Virus record (IMG/VR): IMGVR_UViG_3300025736_000071
Coordinates: 1-38,890 of that record
Source: a virus
Length of the DNA stretch: 38,890 nucleotides
Direction: 5' to 3' (one strand)
How positions within the stretch are numbered: position 1 is the first letter of the stretch; the number at the start of each line of letters is the position of its first letter. The notes below the pieces were generated by a model. The model had not been told where the DNA came from. It saw only the letters and a program-made list of their open reading frames with translations, and searched no databases. Position numbers and translations under genes: made by a program. Below, piece after piece: positions 8,436-17,689 of the stretch.

Positions 8436-9788
8436 ATGAATGTAGAATCACAAATCATTCTTAATCAATTCAAACCACGATCGTACCAACTTCCTATAGT
8501 AGATGCCATTGAAAACAAGGGCTACAGGCGCGTGGTAGCAATTCTTCCTCGACGGGCAGGAAAAGATATCGTCGCATTTAATCTTGCCATTAGACAGTGT
8601 TTACGCAAGGTATGTGTCGTCTACTATATTTTTCCCACATATGCGCAAGCGAAAAAAGTGATCTGGGACAGTGTTACAAACGAAGGTAAACGATTTTTAG
8701 ATTTCATACCACCAACACTAGTCGCATCGATGAATGGTCAGGAAATGAAAATACGTCTTACCAACGGTTCATTGCTGCAACTTGTTGGGTCAGACAATGT
8801 CGACTCATTAATGGGATCTAATCCATCAGCCTGTATATTTTCAGAATATGCTCTTCAAGACCCGCGGGCGTACCAGTTTATACGACCAATTCTGACTGCT
8901 AACGATGGTTGGGCATTATTTATTAGTACGCCCCGTGGGAAAAACTGTTTATATGAATTATATGAAATCGCTCGAAACTCACCTGATTGGTTTTGCTATA
9001 AATTATCTATTGACGACACACAGCATATTTCATATCGAGCTATTGAAAAAGAACGAGCTGACGGAATCATGTCTGAAGATTTAATTCAACAAGAATATTA
9101 TTGTTCCTTCACACAAGGCGTTGAGGGAGCTTACTATGCAAAATATCTCGACCGTATGCGCATAAATAATCAAGTTGGAATGGTACCATGGGAATCAGCA
9201 TTTAAAGTTCATACAGCGTGGGATATTGGCGTGAGAGATTCAACATCAATTATATTTTTTCAGACAATCGGTCAAACCGTAAGAATTATAGATTGTTATG
9301 AAAACTCTAAACAAGGTCTTGAATTCTACGTTAAAATACTAGAACAGAAACCATATTCATACGGAAAGCATATAGCTCCACATGATATCGCAGTTAAGGA
9401 ATGGGGTTCTGGCATGACGCGTATAGAAAAAGCACGCCAGCTGGGAATCAATTTTATAACAGCTAAGGGTCTATCTATTGAAGATGGCATTGAATCAGTA
9501 CGTTCATCATTCAGTAAAATGTGGATAGATGAACATAAATGTGCACCCATGCTTAAGGCCATCGAAAACTATCGGCAAGAATATGATTCAAAAAAGAAGA
9601 TCTATAAAAGTAATGCTTTGCATGATTGGTCTTCGCATTTTGCTGATTGTTTAAGATACTTATCTATTTCTTTACCGAGGACACGCGATGGTTTATCTGC
9701 TGAAGACATTGAACGCGAGTATCAAGAAACTGTGTATGGTAATCAATCCAATATGCCGTCTGTATTCCAAGATCATTTTCCATATTAG
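8436..9788 (+). CDS. terL: Terminase large subunit (DNA-packaging ATPase/nuclease)
   Basis: 450 aa, a normal length. The packaging motor ATPase is shown by a Walker A variant LPRRAGKD (residues 37-44), Walker B ACIFSE (132-137) and the coupling motif FISTPRGKN (162-170). The nuclease half starts at AWDIGVRDST (261-270, with the acidic residues D263 and D268), followed by PHDIAVKEW and the late HDWSSHFADCLRY. All key residues are present, so the enzyme should be active. It sits on the plus strand, opposite to all other virion genes, together with the HNH gene, and is followed by its own terminator. No small terminase gene is next to it; a candidate is at 29813-30358. Confidence 0.95.
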   Translation: MNVESQIILNQFKPRSYQLPIVDAIENKGYRRVVAILPRRAGKDIVAFNLAIRQCLRKVCVVYYIFPTYAQAKKVIWDSVTNEGKRFLDFIPPTLVASMNGQEMKIRLTNGSLLQLVGSDNVDSLMGSNPSACIFSEYALQDPRAYQFIRPILTANDGWALFISTPRGKNCLYELYEIARNSPDWFCYKLSIDDTQHISYRAIEKERADGIMSEDLIQQEYYCSFTQGVEGAYYAKYLDRMRINNQVGMVPWESAFKVHTAWDIGVRDSTSIIFFQTIGQTVRIIDCYENSKQGLEFYVKILEQKPYSYGKHIAPHDIAVKEWGSGMTRIEKARQLGINFITAKGLSIEDGIESVRSSFSKMWIDEHKCAPMLKAIENYRQEYDSKKKIYKSNALHDWSSHFADCLRYLSISLPRTRDGLSAEDIEREYQETVYGNQSNMPSVFQDHFPY

Positions 9789-9906
9789 TTCAGAAAAAAC
9801 AAAAGTATTAATAAGAAGATTAGGTAGATATAACTGATATACGAAAGGAGGAATATGATAAGAAATTAAATTAAACCCAATTCCCTTTTTGTTCATTAGC
9901 GTATTT

Positions 9907-9936
9907 AGGGTGGTCTCCCCAGACCACCCTTTTTTT
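9907..9936 (+). terminator. Strong terminator after the large terminase
   Basis: AGGGTGGTCT, loop CCCC, AGACCACCCT, then seven T. A perfect 10-base-pair stem. It ends the plus-strand HNH-terL transcript and separates it from the convergent ejection-protein gene whose stop is at 9935. Confidence 0.95.
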
Positions 9937-12900
9937 ATAACTTAGCTTGTTTTCGAGATATAGTAACGACTCGCTTTATTTGTTTATCCGTATATCCGTT
10001 GTCTTTCAGTGCTCTGCGAATTCTATTAACACGTTTTATATCGTGTTTTTCAAATGCTTTTATTAATTCTGGTTCTGATTTATATAGTGTTGCTCCTTTT
10101 GATATAGGAACAGCCCCCAATCCAGTTGCTATAAATGGAGCAACGCCATGTAGTTTTGCTGATTTTATTGAAAATGGAATGGGTTCTGAAGCGAGTGATG
10201 CTGCCCTAGAAACAGCACGAGCACTAGTTCCTGATTTCGTTGCATCCCATGGTTGAAATTTACCTCTTGCAAACTTTCCTCTAACCGCAAATCCTTCACG
10301 TTCATCTTTCGATGGTGTGCGACCAGTCATTTGTTTATATACCATTGATAGAAGAGGATTTGATTTATTGAAAAACGTCGTTACTGGATGCTTATACCAG
10401 TCTTTAATTTCAAGAAACTGTTTTCCTGAATGTGTATATAATTTCGATCCAACTTTTTTCCATTCAGTTGGTGCTTCTCGTCCTGGATTAAACTTAATTC
10501 CAGCAATTTCAATTGGAATATCAGGAAGCGGAAACTTAAACCATTCTATAGGATCTGGATCAGTAATTTCTTCTTTTGCTTTTGTTGGACTCCAAGCTAC
10601 TCCGCCAATCTGTAGTTTATCTCCTGGTTCAGCTTTTTTAAAGCCTCCCATCAAGTATTTTAAAGTTCCATGAACAAGCATTGTATTTAAACCAACACGA
10701 AGGAAATACTTTCTAGCTTGTTCACCCTTGAGTCCACCCGACAATACTCCTGCTGCTTGTTTTATGGCTGATATAGTCCAATCGGGATATGCTATTACTC
10801 TTCGAAGCCACTTTCTATATTCAGGGTTATTAAATCCACGCTGAATTTCCCAGTTTTGGCCACCAAATTCTGCATTAACACGATCGGCCATTTGCTTTTG
10901 AATTTTTATCACTTGTTGTGGTGTTGGAGGTTTTCCTTCGTTAATTCCCTTATCAATAAATCCATCTACGTAGTGCTTCCATACGACTGATTTAATCCGT
11001 GGGTGAAACTTTTCGAACAAGAATTTTTGTGCATCAATATATTTAGTTAACCCTTTATTAAACATACTTTTCTGAGTCTTATTAACTACTTGTTCTGGTA
11101 AAAGTTTAATAGCAGTATCAAACATTTTATCAGTAACTCTTTCACTAGTTTCCCATCGTTCTAATGGTTTATGAATAATAAGACCACTGCGTGCAGCTGT
11201 TTTTCTAAAATCAAGGTCGTTTAATAGGTCTTGACCTTGCTTCATTACATTTTTCATGCTGAATGCTTTTTTAATACCTATTCCGCCAGCTAAACTTTCT
11301 GCAAGTGGTACATAATGGAAAAAAGACATTTTTACTCGGCCAGTTCGTATAGTATCGGCCGTAGCATCGTAACCTTTCCAAAAATTTGTAGCGATTGGAT
11401 TACCAGGTTTATAAGCATCTTTATTAAATATTCCACGTAATGCTGGTGATAATTCAGGTGCAACTAACGCAGGTGCTTCTGTTGGAAATTTAGACATTGT
11501 TTTTGGTAAAAATTTCTTCATTTCTTCAATGTCAGCGCCATGTTCTTTAACAAATTCATTGATGTTTGTATCAATGTTTTTATCGTTTTTAAGATATTCA
11601 GATTTAAGACGACCACTTTTAACTTCTTCTTTAAGATAATCCTTAAAATTATCAACGTTTTCAATGAAATTAATATCTGGGAATTTTTCTTGAAACGCTT
11701 TGCTAGCTTCAGGGATTTTTGCATCTCTAACACGACGAAGCATGACGTCGTCATATGGTACAAAACCATCATGTAAAGCATTTATGTATTCACGCGGATT
11801 GTTTTTCGTAACAATTAGTCGTCGTCCTTGTTGTTTTTCTAATTTATGAATGTTCTCAAGCATATCTGCCGCTGCAAATTCTTTAGCTACAACTTCGTCA
11901 TAAATCTGTATAAGTTTGCGTACGTTATTATATCGTGGTTTTAAACCACCTTCTCGTAATGCTTCGTTATAATCTAAAAATGCTTTTTTATTAGTAAATG
12001 GATCGCGAGAACGTACTTTTTTAGATACGGAATTAAATTTTTCTGGATTTTTATAAAGACCTGGTAAATACTTTGCAACAACTTCTTCACGTGGAATAAC
12101 TGTTTTTAAATATGGATTTTTATTTCGCTCTTCTAATGTCGTTTTAAAATGTTCCGTTAAATCCTTATTCATAATGTTGCGCAATTCAACTGGAATGCGC
12201 TTGATTATCTTTGCCATACTGTCATGGTCAACATTAGGATTTGTTGTTTTTTGCGCATAGTACATCGCATCTTCATATTCTTCAGGAGTAAATTTACTTT
12301 TATTTTTTAGTTCTGCTTTTTCAAAAACCTTAGACCATTTATCTTGATCTACAACAAGTTTTTCGTGTTTTTTACCAATTACATCTCTAAGAACATCGAA
12401 GTACGGCTGTTCTTTTTTAATTTTTGATATGACGCGATCTACTAACTTAGGTGTAACTTCTTTTGCTCGTTTCATAAAAATATCTACTTCTGTTGGTGCA
12501 AATTCAGGAGTTTCTTTAACCAATGGTTCTTTTCCAGCTAGTTTTCCTATTTTACTTGCACCAGCACCTGCTGCTTTCATTGCACCAAGTAATAAAACAT
12601 TTTCTGCTACATCTTTGGCAGATGGCATATCACCTGTAATAGCAGCCTGGGCACCTGTCATTGCTATTAATTCTGCCGCACTTTTAATTGCTTCTTGTCC
12701 TGTTTTAGTGTTAGCAATTTTAAATAATGGCGCTAACCTTCCAGCCCCACCTGTTGCAGCACCAATAAGTGCGCTTTTGGCTGTTTCAACTGGTATATCA
12801 GCAATCTGTCCAATTTTTGCTATAGCACCTTCTTTTTTAGGATTTCTCACATAACTTGAAATTTGCTTAATTAGTTCAGGTAATCCAAATGCTCCAGCAC

Positions 12901-13471
12901 CAGCTCCTATTGCTGCACCAAGAGGCCCAGCTCCTAATCCTCCTGCAATTGCTCCTCCCAAAGTGCCACCAAGCGACATTGCAGGAATATCTCCAGCTAA
13001 TGCACCTGCTTTAAATTTAAGTGATTCAGCCATAGATTGTTCTTCTGTTGGATATTGTGGTGTAAATCCTAATGCTTGACCAGGCGCGGATGCCTTTAAT
13101 CCTTGTATCAAATTACTACCAGGTGTTGCTTGTTTAGTAGCTAAAAGTTTTTCTACAGCACCTTTTGGCCCACCAGAAATTAATTCTGGCATCGCTAACG
13201 GAGCAGGAATATTTTTTAATGCATTGGTTACCGCACTCTTTGGGCCACCAGAAATTAATTCTGGCATCGCTAACGGAGCAGGAATATTTTTTAATGCATT
13301 GGTTACCGCACTCTTTGGGCCACCCTCAATTAATTCTGACATTTCTAATGGTGCTGGAATATTGCTTACAGATTCTTCTTCATATTTTATAGCTCGCTCA
13401 TCAAAAATATCTTGCGCTTTTTTCTTATAAACTCTTTTCTTACTAGCTCGTTCGTCAAAAATATCTGCCAT
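9935..13471 (-). CDS. Very large internal virion (ejection-type) protein
   Basis: 1178 aa. The N-terminus carries a duplicated DIFDERA motif and then two perfect and one degenerate copies of a 25-residue unit containing NIPAPLAMPELISGG. Around residues 165-200 is a glycine/alanine-rich stretch (GGAIAGGLGAGPLGAAIG) that could insert in a membrane. The middle and C-terminal parts are charged and helical, ending with a lysine/arginine-rich segment. Size, glycine-zipper segment and position last in the late operon after two smaller glutamine/alanine-rich proteins match the pattern of ejected internal virion proteins of short-tailed phages. No peptidoglycan-hydrolase motif was seen. The assignment is by architecture and position. 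Confidence 0.65.
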   Translation of the reverse strand: MADIFDERASKKRVYKKKAQDIFDERAIKYEEESVSNIPAPLEMSELIEGGPKSAVTNALKNIPAPLAMPELISGGPKSAVTNALKNIPAPLAMPELISGGPKGAVEKLLATKQATPGSNLIQGLKASAPGQALGFTPQYPTEEQSMAESLKFKAGALAGDIPAMSLGGTLGGAIAGGLGAGPLGAAIGAGAGAFGLPELIKQISSYVRNPKKEGAIAKIGQIADIPVETAKSALIGAATGGAGRLAPLFKIANTKTGQEAIKSAAELIAMTGAQAAITGDMPSAKDVAENVLLLGAMKAAGAGASKIGKLAGKEPLVKETPEFAPTEVDIFMKRAKEVTPKLVDRVISKIKKEQPYFDVLRDVIGKKHEKLVVDQDKWSKVFEKAELKNKSKFTPEEYEDAMYYAQKTTNPNVDHDSMAKIIKRIPVELRNIMNKDLTEHFKTTLEERNKNPYLKTVIPREEVVAKYLPGLYKNPEKFNSVSKKVRSRDPFTNKKAFLDYNEALREGGLKPRYNNVRKLIQIYDEVVAKEFAAADMLENIHKLEKQQGRRLIVTKNNPREYINALHDGFVPYDDVMLRRVRDAKIPEASKAFQEKFPDINFIENVDNFKDYLKEEVKSGRLKSEYLKNDKNIDTNINEFVKEHGADIEEMKKFLPKTMSKFPTEAPALVAPELSPALRGIFNKDAYKPGNPIATNFWKGYDATADTIRTGRVKMSFFHYVPLAESLAGGIGIKKAFSMKNVMKQGQDLLNDLDFRKTAARSGLIIHKPLERWETSERVTDKMFDTAIKLLPEQVVNKTQKSMFNKGLTKYIDAQKFLFEKFHPRIKSVVWKHYVDGFIDKGINEGKPPTPQQVIKIQKQMADRVNAEFGGQNWEIQRGFNNPEYRKWLRRVIAYPDWTISAIKQAAGVLSGGLKGEQARKYFLRVGLNTMLVHGTLKYLMGGFKKAEPGDKLQIGGVAWSPTKAKEEITDPDPIEWFKFPLPDIPIEIAGIKFNPGREAPTEWKKVGSKLYTHSGKQFLEIKDWYKHPVTTFFNKSNPLLSMVYKQMTGRTPSKDEREGFAVRGKFARGKFQPWDATKSGTSARAVSRAASLASEPIPFSIKSAKLHGVAPFIATGLGAVPISKGATLYKSEPELIKAFEKHDIKRVNRIRRALKDNGYTDKQIKRVVTISRKQAKL
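13171..13320 (-). repeat. Two perfect 75-base direct repeats
   Basis: 13171-13245 and 13246-13320 are identical; a third, decayed copy starts at 13321. The period of 75 bases keeps the frame, adding 25 residues per copy to the 1178-aa ejection-type protein. Perfect identity suggests a recent duplication and copy-number variation among relatives. Confidence 0.97.
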
Positions 13472-14166
13472 TATTGCACCTTAAAGCCATACTTCTTTGC
13501 TAAAGCACGGGCTTTTTGTGGGTTTTGTTTAGTTTTAGATAAAAAGAAATCTACTACATCTGGAGTTAAGGTTGTTGATGTAATTGCACTTATTTCCTTT
13601 GCATCAAAACCTTTTTTCTTTAATTGTTTCATCATCTGTGGTGTGATTTCTTTATTTGATGCAGCCATAGATTTTATTTTTTTACTCCAGCTTATGGCTG
13701 TTTGTGGAGCAGCAACTTCTTTCTGTTGAATTTGTGCTTTATCTTGTTGTATTTTACCTGATTGTTCTTGCATTGATTCTGGAGCACTCGTTCCAAGTTC
13801 TTGCATTTGATTAACCATTTGTGAACCAGGAGCACCTTCTGACATCATTTGACCTGGCGCTTGTTCTTGTTGTTGAATTCCTTGCATAAGACGCTGAATT
13901 ACAGGGTTGGCTTCGCCTTCTGGACCTTTCCCAGACAATAATGCCTTAAACATAGCTGGAAACATTTCTTTTGGAAGTGCTGACAACATTGATGCACTTT
14001 GTTCACCAATCAGTGGAGATAATGCAGTCTTGGCTTTTGCTTTATATTGTCGTTCCTCAAGTTGTTTAACCTTTGTATCGATTAGGCCTTTAAGTCCTGA
14101 GCTTAAACCCTGACCCATAGCTTGGCCCATCATAACACTTCGATTTGGTGCGTTGATAACTTGCAT
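13471..14166 (-). CDS. Glutamine/methionine-rich internal virion protein
   Basis: 231 aa. The N-terminal third has MGQAMGQGLSSGLKGL and a coiled-coil start; the middle is rich in Q, M and G (MQGIQQQEQAPGQMM), and the C-terminus is basic and helical (KKYGFKVQ). The stop codon touches the start of the 1178-aa gene, so they are translationally coupled. It has the size, composition and position of the small ejection or DNA-transfer proteins of podoviruses; no specific family could be recognised. Confidence 0.6.
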   Translation of the reverse strand: MQVINAPNRSVMMGQAMGQGLSSGLKGLIDTKVKQLEERQYKAKAKTALSPLIGEQSASMLSALPKEMFPAMFKALLSGKGPEGEANPVIQRLMQGIQQQEQAPGQMMSEGAPGSQMVNQMQELGTSAPESMQEQSGKIQQDKAQIQQKEVAAPQTAISWSKKIKSMAASNKEITPQMMKQLKKKGFDAKEISAITSTTLTPDVVDFFLSKTKQNPQKARALAKKYGFKVQ

Positions 14167-14173
14167 GATTTTC

Positions 14174-14662
14174 CTAACCCATTAATAATGACATTAAACC
14201 TGGTAACATACCTGACATGCCTTGCATACCTTGTTGAAGCATTCCGCCTTGTGCAGGAAAGTATGATGATTCAAACCTAGGGGTTAAACCCATTTGCATC
14301 TGTTGCATTCCATGTTGAGATCGTAATGCAGCAAGACTAGATTCAAGTCCTGCTCCAGCCTGTCCTAATGCTCCCTGAAATGCACTTGATCTTTGGCCAC
14401 CAGCTCCTCCACCCATTTCAGTAAAACGTTCTGCAAGAGAAGGAACAGTATTTTGCATAAATCCTTGTCTTGCTTGTTGTTCCTGTGGCGCAAATGATGA
14501 TGATCCAAATCCTTGTTGAAGGAGTTGGCTAAGCACTGATTCTTGTTCGGGTGTAAATCTTCCAGTTTGCTCTGTTCTTGCGGGAGTACCCAATATAGCT
14601 TGCCCTACAGGCTTTGCTACATGGGAAAACGCGTTTCCAATTGATTTAAAAATACTTGCCAT
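14174..14662 (-). CDS. Glycine/glutamine/methionine-rich DNA-transfer-type protein
   Basis: 162 aa. Begins MASIFKSIGNAFSHVAK, a short amphipathic helix, then has TPEQESVLSQLLQQGFG, glycine-rich AEMGGGAGGQRS-like segments and ends in a methionine-rich MSGMLPGLMSLLMG. This layout is typical of small internal virion proteins ejected with DNA in P22-like and related phages. It lies 7 bases before the 231-aa gene and forms one cassette with the two following genes. The role is inferred from composition and order. Confidence 0.6.
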   Translation of the reverse strand: MASIFKSIGNAFSHVAKPVGQAILGTPARTEQTGRFTPEQESVLSQLLQQGFGSSSFAPQEQQARQGFMQNTVPSLAERFTEMGGGAGGQRSSAFQGALGQAGAGLESSLAALRSQHGMQQMQMGLTPRFESSYFPAQGGMLQQGMQGMSGMLPGLMSLLMG

Positions 14663-14674
14663 TGTTCTCTCCTT

Positions 14675-15214
14675 TTATTTTAAATACTCTAAAGTTACAT
14701 ATGCATTCCACGCACTATTGTCACCAAGTGTTGTGATATATACATCGTCTTCTCGTACTTCTAGTCTAATTGCACCCATAACTGACGAACCAGGGTTTGG
14801 TAAAGGAACAGAGCTGTAAGATATTGTCGTGCGCTTAGCGGTACCATAAATACGTGTAAATATTAATGTGTCTGTGATCGTAATTCCGTGTGCAACTTGT
14901 TTAGGAACACCGCCAACTGCTGGTAAAGCTCCAAAATTAATTACTTTTCTATAAACAGGTCGTTGTGTTGGCGTTGTAGTGCTACTTGATCTTAATGCAG
15001 GATCAGGAAAATATACTTGTCCACATACAAACTCGCTTGTGTCATATATACCTGCATCTCTTGCATTCACACCAATTGACATGAGATTAAGATTTTGATA
15101 AAGACGCACTAATAATTCTTTAAATGCATCGCTTGTAACGTCTGTTTGGTATATTTCTGAAACATCCCAGACATTCGTCGTCGGTATAAATGCGCCTGTA
15201 TTTTGTGATGACAT
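14675..15214 (-). CDS. Conserved-looking virion protein, 179 aa
   Basis: 179 aa with no membrane segment. It starts MSSQNTGAFIPTTNVWDV, has ELLVRLYQNLNLMSIG in the middle, AHGITITDT and FTRIYGTA further on, and closes YVTLEYLK. The alternating hydrophobic pattern indicates a beta-sandwich. It lies between a small membrane protein and the ejection cassette in the late operon. I believe this type of protein is common in phages of this build, but I cannot give it an established name. Possible roles: tail accessory or fibre-attachment protein. Confidence 0.65.
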   Translation of the reverse strand: MSSQNTGAFIPTTNVWDVSEIYQTDVTSDAFKELLVRLYQNLNLMSIGVNARDAGIYDTSEFVCGQVYFPDPALRSSSTTTPTQRPVYRKVINFGALPAVGGVPKQVAHGITITDTLIFTRIYGTAKRTTISYSSVPLPNPGSSVMGAIRLEVREDDVYITTLGDNSAWNAYVTLEYLK

Positions 15215-15222
15215 ATATTACC

Positions 15223-15414
15223 TTATTTTTTTTTGGATTCAGTTTTTTCTGGGGTAAAGTCTACATCCCAACCCGTTTGCCCTTTAATATATTTTTCGCT
15301 TGTTTGTTCAATAAACGTATCGGGTTTTTTAAATACTAGGTGAGCACTGTATCCTGCAATTGTTGCACCTACCAAAAGGGCTACTTTAATAATAATTCCT
15401 ACACCAAATATCAT
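15223..15414 (-). CDS. Small single-pass membrane protein
   Basis: 63 aa. One hydrophobic segment at residues 3-25 (IFGVGIIIKVALLVGATIAG), then a charged soluble part (KKPDTFIEQTSEKYIKG, TGWDVDFTPEKTESKKK). It sits between the tail hub and the 179-aa virion protein. It could be a holin-like or virion membrane protein; one membrane segment with a long cytoplasm- or periplasm-facing tail does not decide. It has its own Shine-Dalgarno AAAGGAAT. Confidence 0.55.
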   Translation of the reverse strand: MIFGVGIIIKVALLVGATIAGYSAHLVFKKPDTFIEQTSEKYIKGQTGWDVDFTPEKTESKKK

Positions 15415-15429
15415 AATATTCCTTTCTGT

Positions 15430-17679
15430 TTATTCGTATTCGCTTGTTCTTGTTGAGGAAACAATCATACCTTCAAGCTGAAAATCTGATTCTGCAATGG
15501 CAGGGTTTTTTAACTGGTCATCGTTAAGGTAAATTCTAATCTGTACACATGTGCCATCAGCTTGAAAATATACTCTATGAACTAATCGATCTTGTGTTTC
15601 TTCCATTGTATTAAGTGGATATGGGTTTGTTTCAAGAATGCTATTACCAATTATCGCACCTGTTGCAACGCCTTCATCAATCATTGATATATTTGATGAT
15701 GATGGTGAGTAATCAATACAGACTTGTCCGTTTTCTGTTTTTTGTATGATGAAATCGATATGTGATAAGTAAATTGATCGAGCTTCTTTTAAATAGAAGT
15801 TCCACTGTTTTGAAACAATATTTACGTTTGAAATACGACCAACCGTTCCACCACCAAGATATGTGCCAGTACAGCTTGGAACAATAACGCTAATAGTATC
15901 AGCATCAACTACCGTAACTTGATATATACCATCTCCTCCAATTGTTAATCCAGTAACATTAGTCAGCTTGATATAATCTTCACTTTCTAACGTGTGATCA
16001 ATAATTGTAAGTGTTAGTACATTTGTAGTCGTGTCATATGATGTATTTGTAATCTGTATATTTTCAGCGTTGCTTGTAATTTCCGGACTAACAATAAAAA
16101 CAAATCCGTGCTGATTACCAGCGATAATCTGTCTAAATTTAGGACTAGTTGTTGCACTATCCCATGCAAATGTCATTTCTTCCCATGTCATATCCATGGC
16201 TGCCCATGTAAGCCCTAGTTGCTGCTCAAAATATCCAAATGCTGTTATACAATCATCGTTAAATGCCCAGGTTTGGTTCTTATAATTATATACTAGTATT
16301 TTATTCGGATAGATATCAGAGTTTGCCCCTGCATTTGCTGTCGGGAAAGCCCAATAAACCATTTCTGTATAGTAATCACGAATACCGGCAACACGATCAA
16401 CACCATTATTGTCTTGGCGTACTTGGAATATTTTGTTAGGTATCTTTTGGTCGACTCGTTCAACATTACCTCCGTTGCATGCATGAATACCGCGTGAACC
16501 AATTGTCAGGACAACCTTATCAAATGGTACTGTTGAATTCATTGAATCGGAGCCATATTCTGTATTAATTTTCTGCCACAGAAATGGTAATACTTGATTG
16601 CTTGTATATGCAAGTTCCCATGTGCTGCGTTCAAAATAAACTATTAATCTATCTTTAATAAATTCAACGCTAATGATTTCTTCTTCAGTTGGTGCATCAA
16701 TCCATCCACCACCACTTGCACCAACTTCATTTGGTTCATACCAGGCTGTTGCGGAAAGAGGACTACCATTATGTGAATATCGAATACGATTTTTATATGA
16801 AGTATTAACCGTTCCTGCTGCGTTTTGTTCTATTGTATTAAATAAAACTAAACGATCTTTAAATGGCACGATCATCTTTGCAGTCTTAATCTTATCACCT
16901 GCAACAAAGAAATTTGGATTAAACGCTGTCCATGCTGCGCCACTGTAATACCACATAGAATCATCTGATGCGTCTGGTGTTCCAATTGTCGCATTAAAGT
17001 TCGTAGTAAATAAGTAAGTATCACTAAATGTTAATCCAGTCCAATTTGCTGCCCAAAAAAACTGCGAATTGCTTCCATGCCATTGAGAAGCTGTTGGACC
17101 GATCAAGTCCCATGAAGCACCATTAAATTTATATGCAAACTGTGTATCAAATGCGACTGCAGGACTATCATTAATAGTTCCTGATTCATGTTGTGTAAGT
17201 CCCATTACTGGTTCTGATGTATAAAAATATATTTGTGTTGTAGCAGGAGCACCATTAAATGCATATACACCAGTAGTTGTATTAAGCGTGCATGTTGTCG
17301 TTGCATCAGTCTTCAGCATTGTTGCAGGAGTTCCAAGTACCGAAACAGTATAAATCACCGTTCCGATAGAAAAGATTTGTCCTACCTTAAATACAGATCC
17401 GGGAACGGTGCCTGTGGCTGCGCCGGCACCGTCGGTAATACCAACAGCTGCACCGCCTGTAAGTTTAATTCTTAGTCGTGAAAATAATTGTGCATTTGAT
17501 GATGTAGTTGCGCCATACCCAGTTAAAGAACTACCAAAACGTTTTCTGACTCTTCCTCTAAAGATATATGCATTATTTAATTGCTGAAATGCATCTTCTG
17601 GAATAAGCCACGGTTTAAGATCGGTTTCAAGTCCAGTTTCAAATGGAGCGATTAAAAATTTATCAAATGAGCCTGGCAT
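15430..17679 (-). CDS. Tail hub / beta-propeller tail protein
   Basis: 749 aa from the ATG at 17679, preceded by AAAGGATGAC; an upstream ATG would add 31 hydrophobic residues but overlaps the previous gene and has no good ribosome site. The N-terminus (MPGSFDKFLIAPFETGL, then LNNAYIFRGRVRKRFG) and blade-like repeats (FKDRLVLFN, FIKDRLIVYFERSTWEL, NKILVYNYKNQTWAF) indicate a beta-propeller as in gp10-like stabilisation or gp12-like tubular tail proteins. Around residues 555-640 there is an inserted beta-domain (ITNTSYDTTTNVLTLTI, HTLESEDYIKLTNV) that also appears in the two proteins at 19605-19961 and 20496-21461. It probably closes the tail channel. Confidence 0.75.
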   Translation of the reverse strand: MPGSFDKFLIAPFETGLETDLKPWLIPEDAFQQLNNAYIFRGRVRKRFGSSLTGYGATTSSNAQLFSRLRIKLTGGAAVGITDGAGAATGTVPGSVFKVGQIFSIGTVIYTVSVLGTPATMLKTDATTTCTLNTTTGVYAFNGAPATTQIYFYTSEPVMGLTQHESGTINDSPAVAFDTQFAYKFNGASWDLIGPTASQWHGSNSQFFWAANWTGLTFSDTYLFTTNFNATIGTPDASDDSMWYYSGAAWTAFNPNFFVAGDKIKTAKMIVPFKDRLVLFNTIEQNAAGTVNTSYKNRIRYSHNGSPLSATAWYEPNEVGASGGGWIDAPTEEEIISVEFIKDRLIVYFERSTWELAYTSNQVLPFLWQKINTEYGSDSMNSTVPFDKVVLTIGSRGIHACNGGNVERVDQKIPNKIFQVRQDNNGVDRVAGIRDYYTEMVYWAFPTANAGANSDIYPNKILVYNYKNQTWAFNDDCITAFGYFEQQLGLTWAAMDMTWEEMTFAWDSATTSPKFRQIIAGNQHGFVFIVSPEITSNAENIQITNTSYDTTTNVLTLTIIDHTLESEDYIKLTNVTGLTIGGDGIYQVTVVDADTISVIVPSCTGTYLGGGTVGRISNVNIVSKQWNFYLKEARSIYLSHIDFIIQKTENGQVCIDYSPSSSNISMIDEGVATGAIIGNSILETNPYPLNTMEETQDRLVHRVYFQADGTCVQIRIYLNDDQLKNPAIAESDFQLEGMIVSSTRTSEYE

Positions 17680-17689
17680 GTCATCCTTT

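Noticed and set aside
13165-13430. Plus-strand frames opposite the 75-base repeats
   Set aside because: They are shadows of the repeats in the ejection-protein gene.
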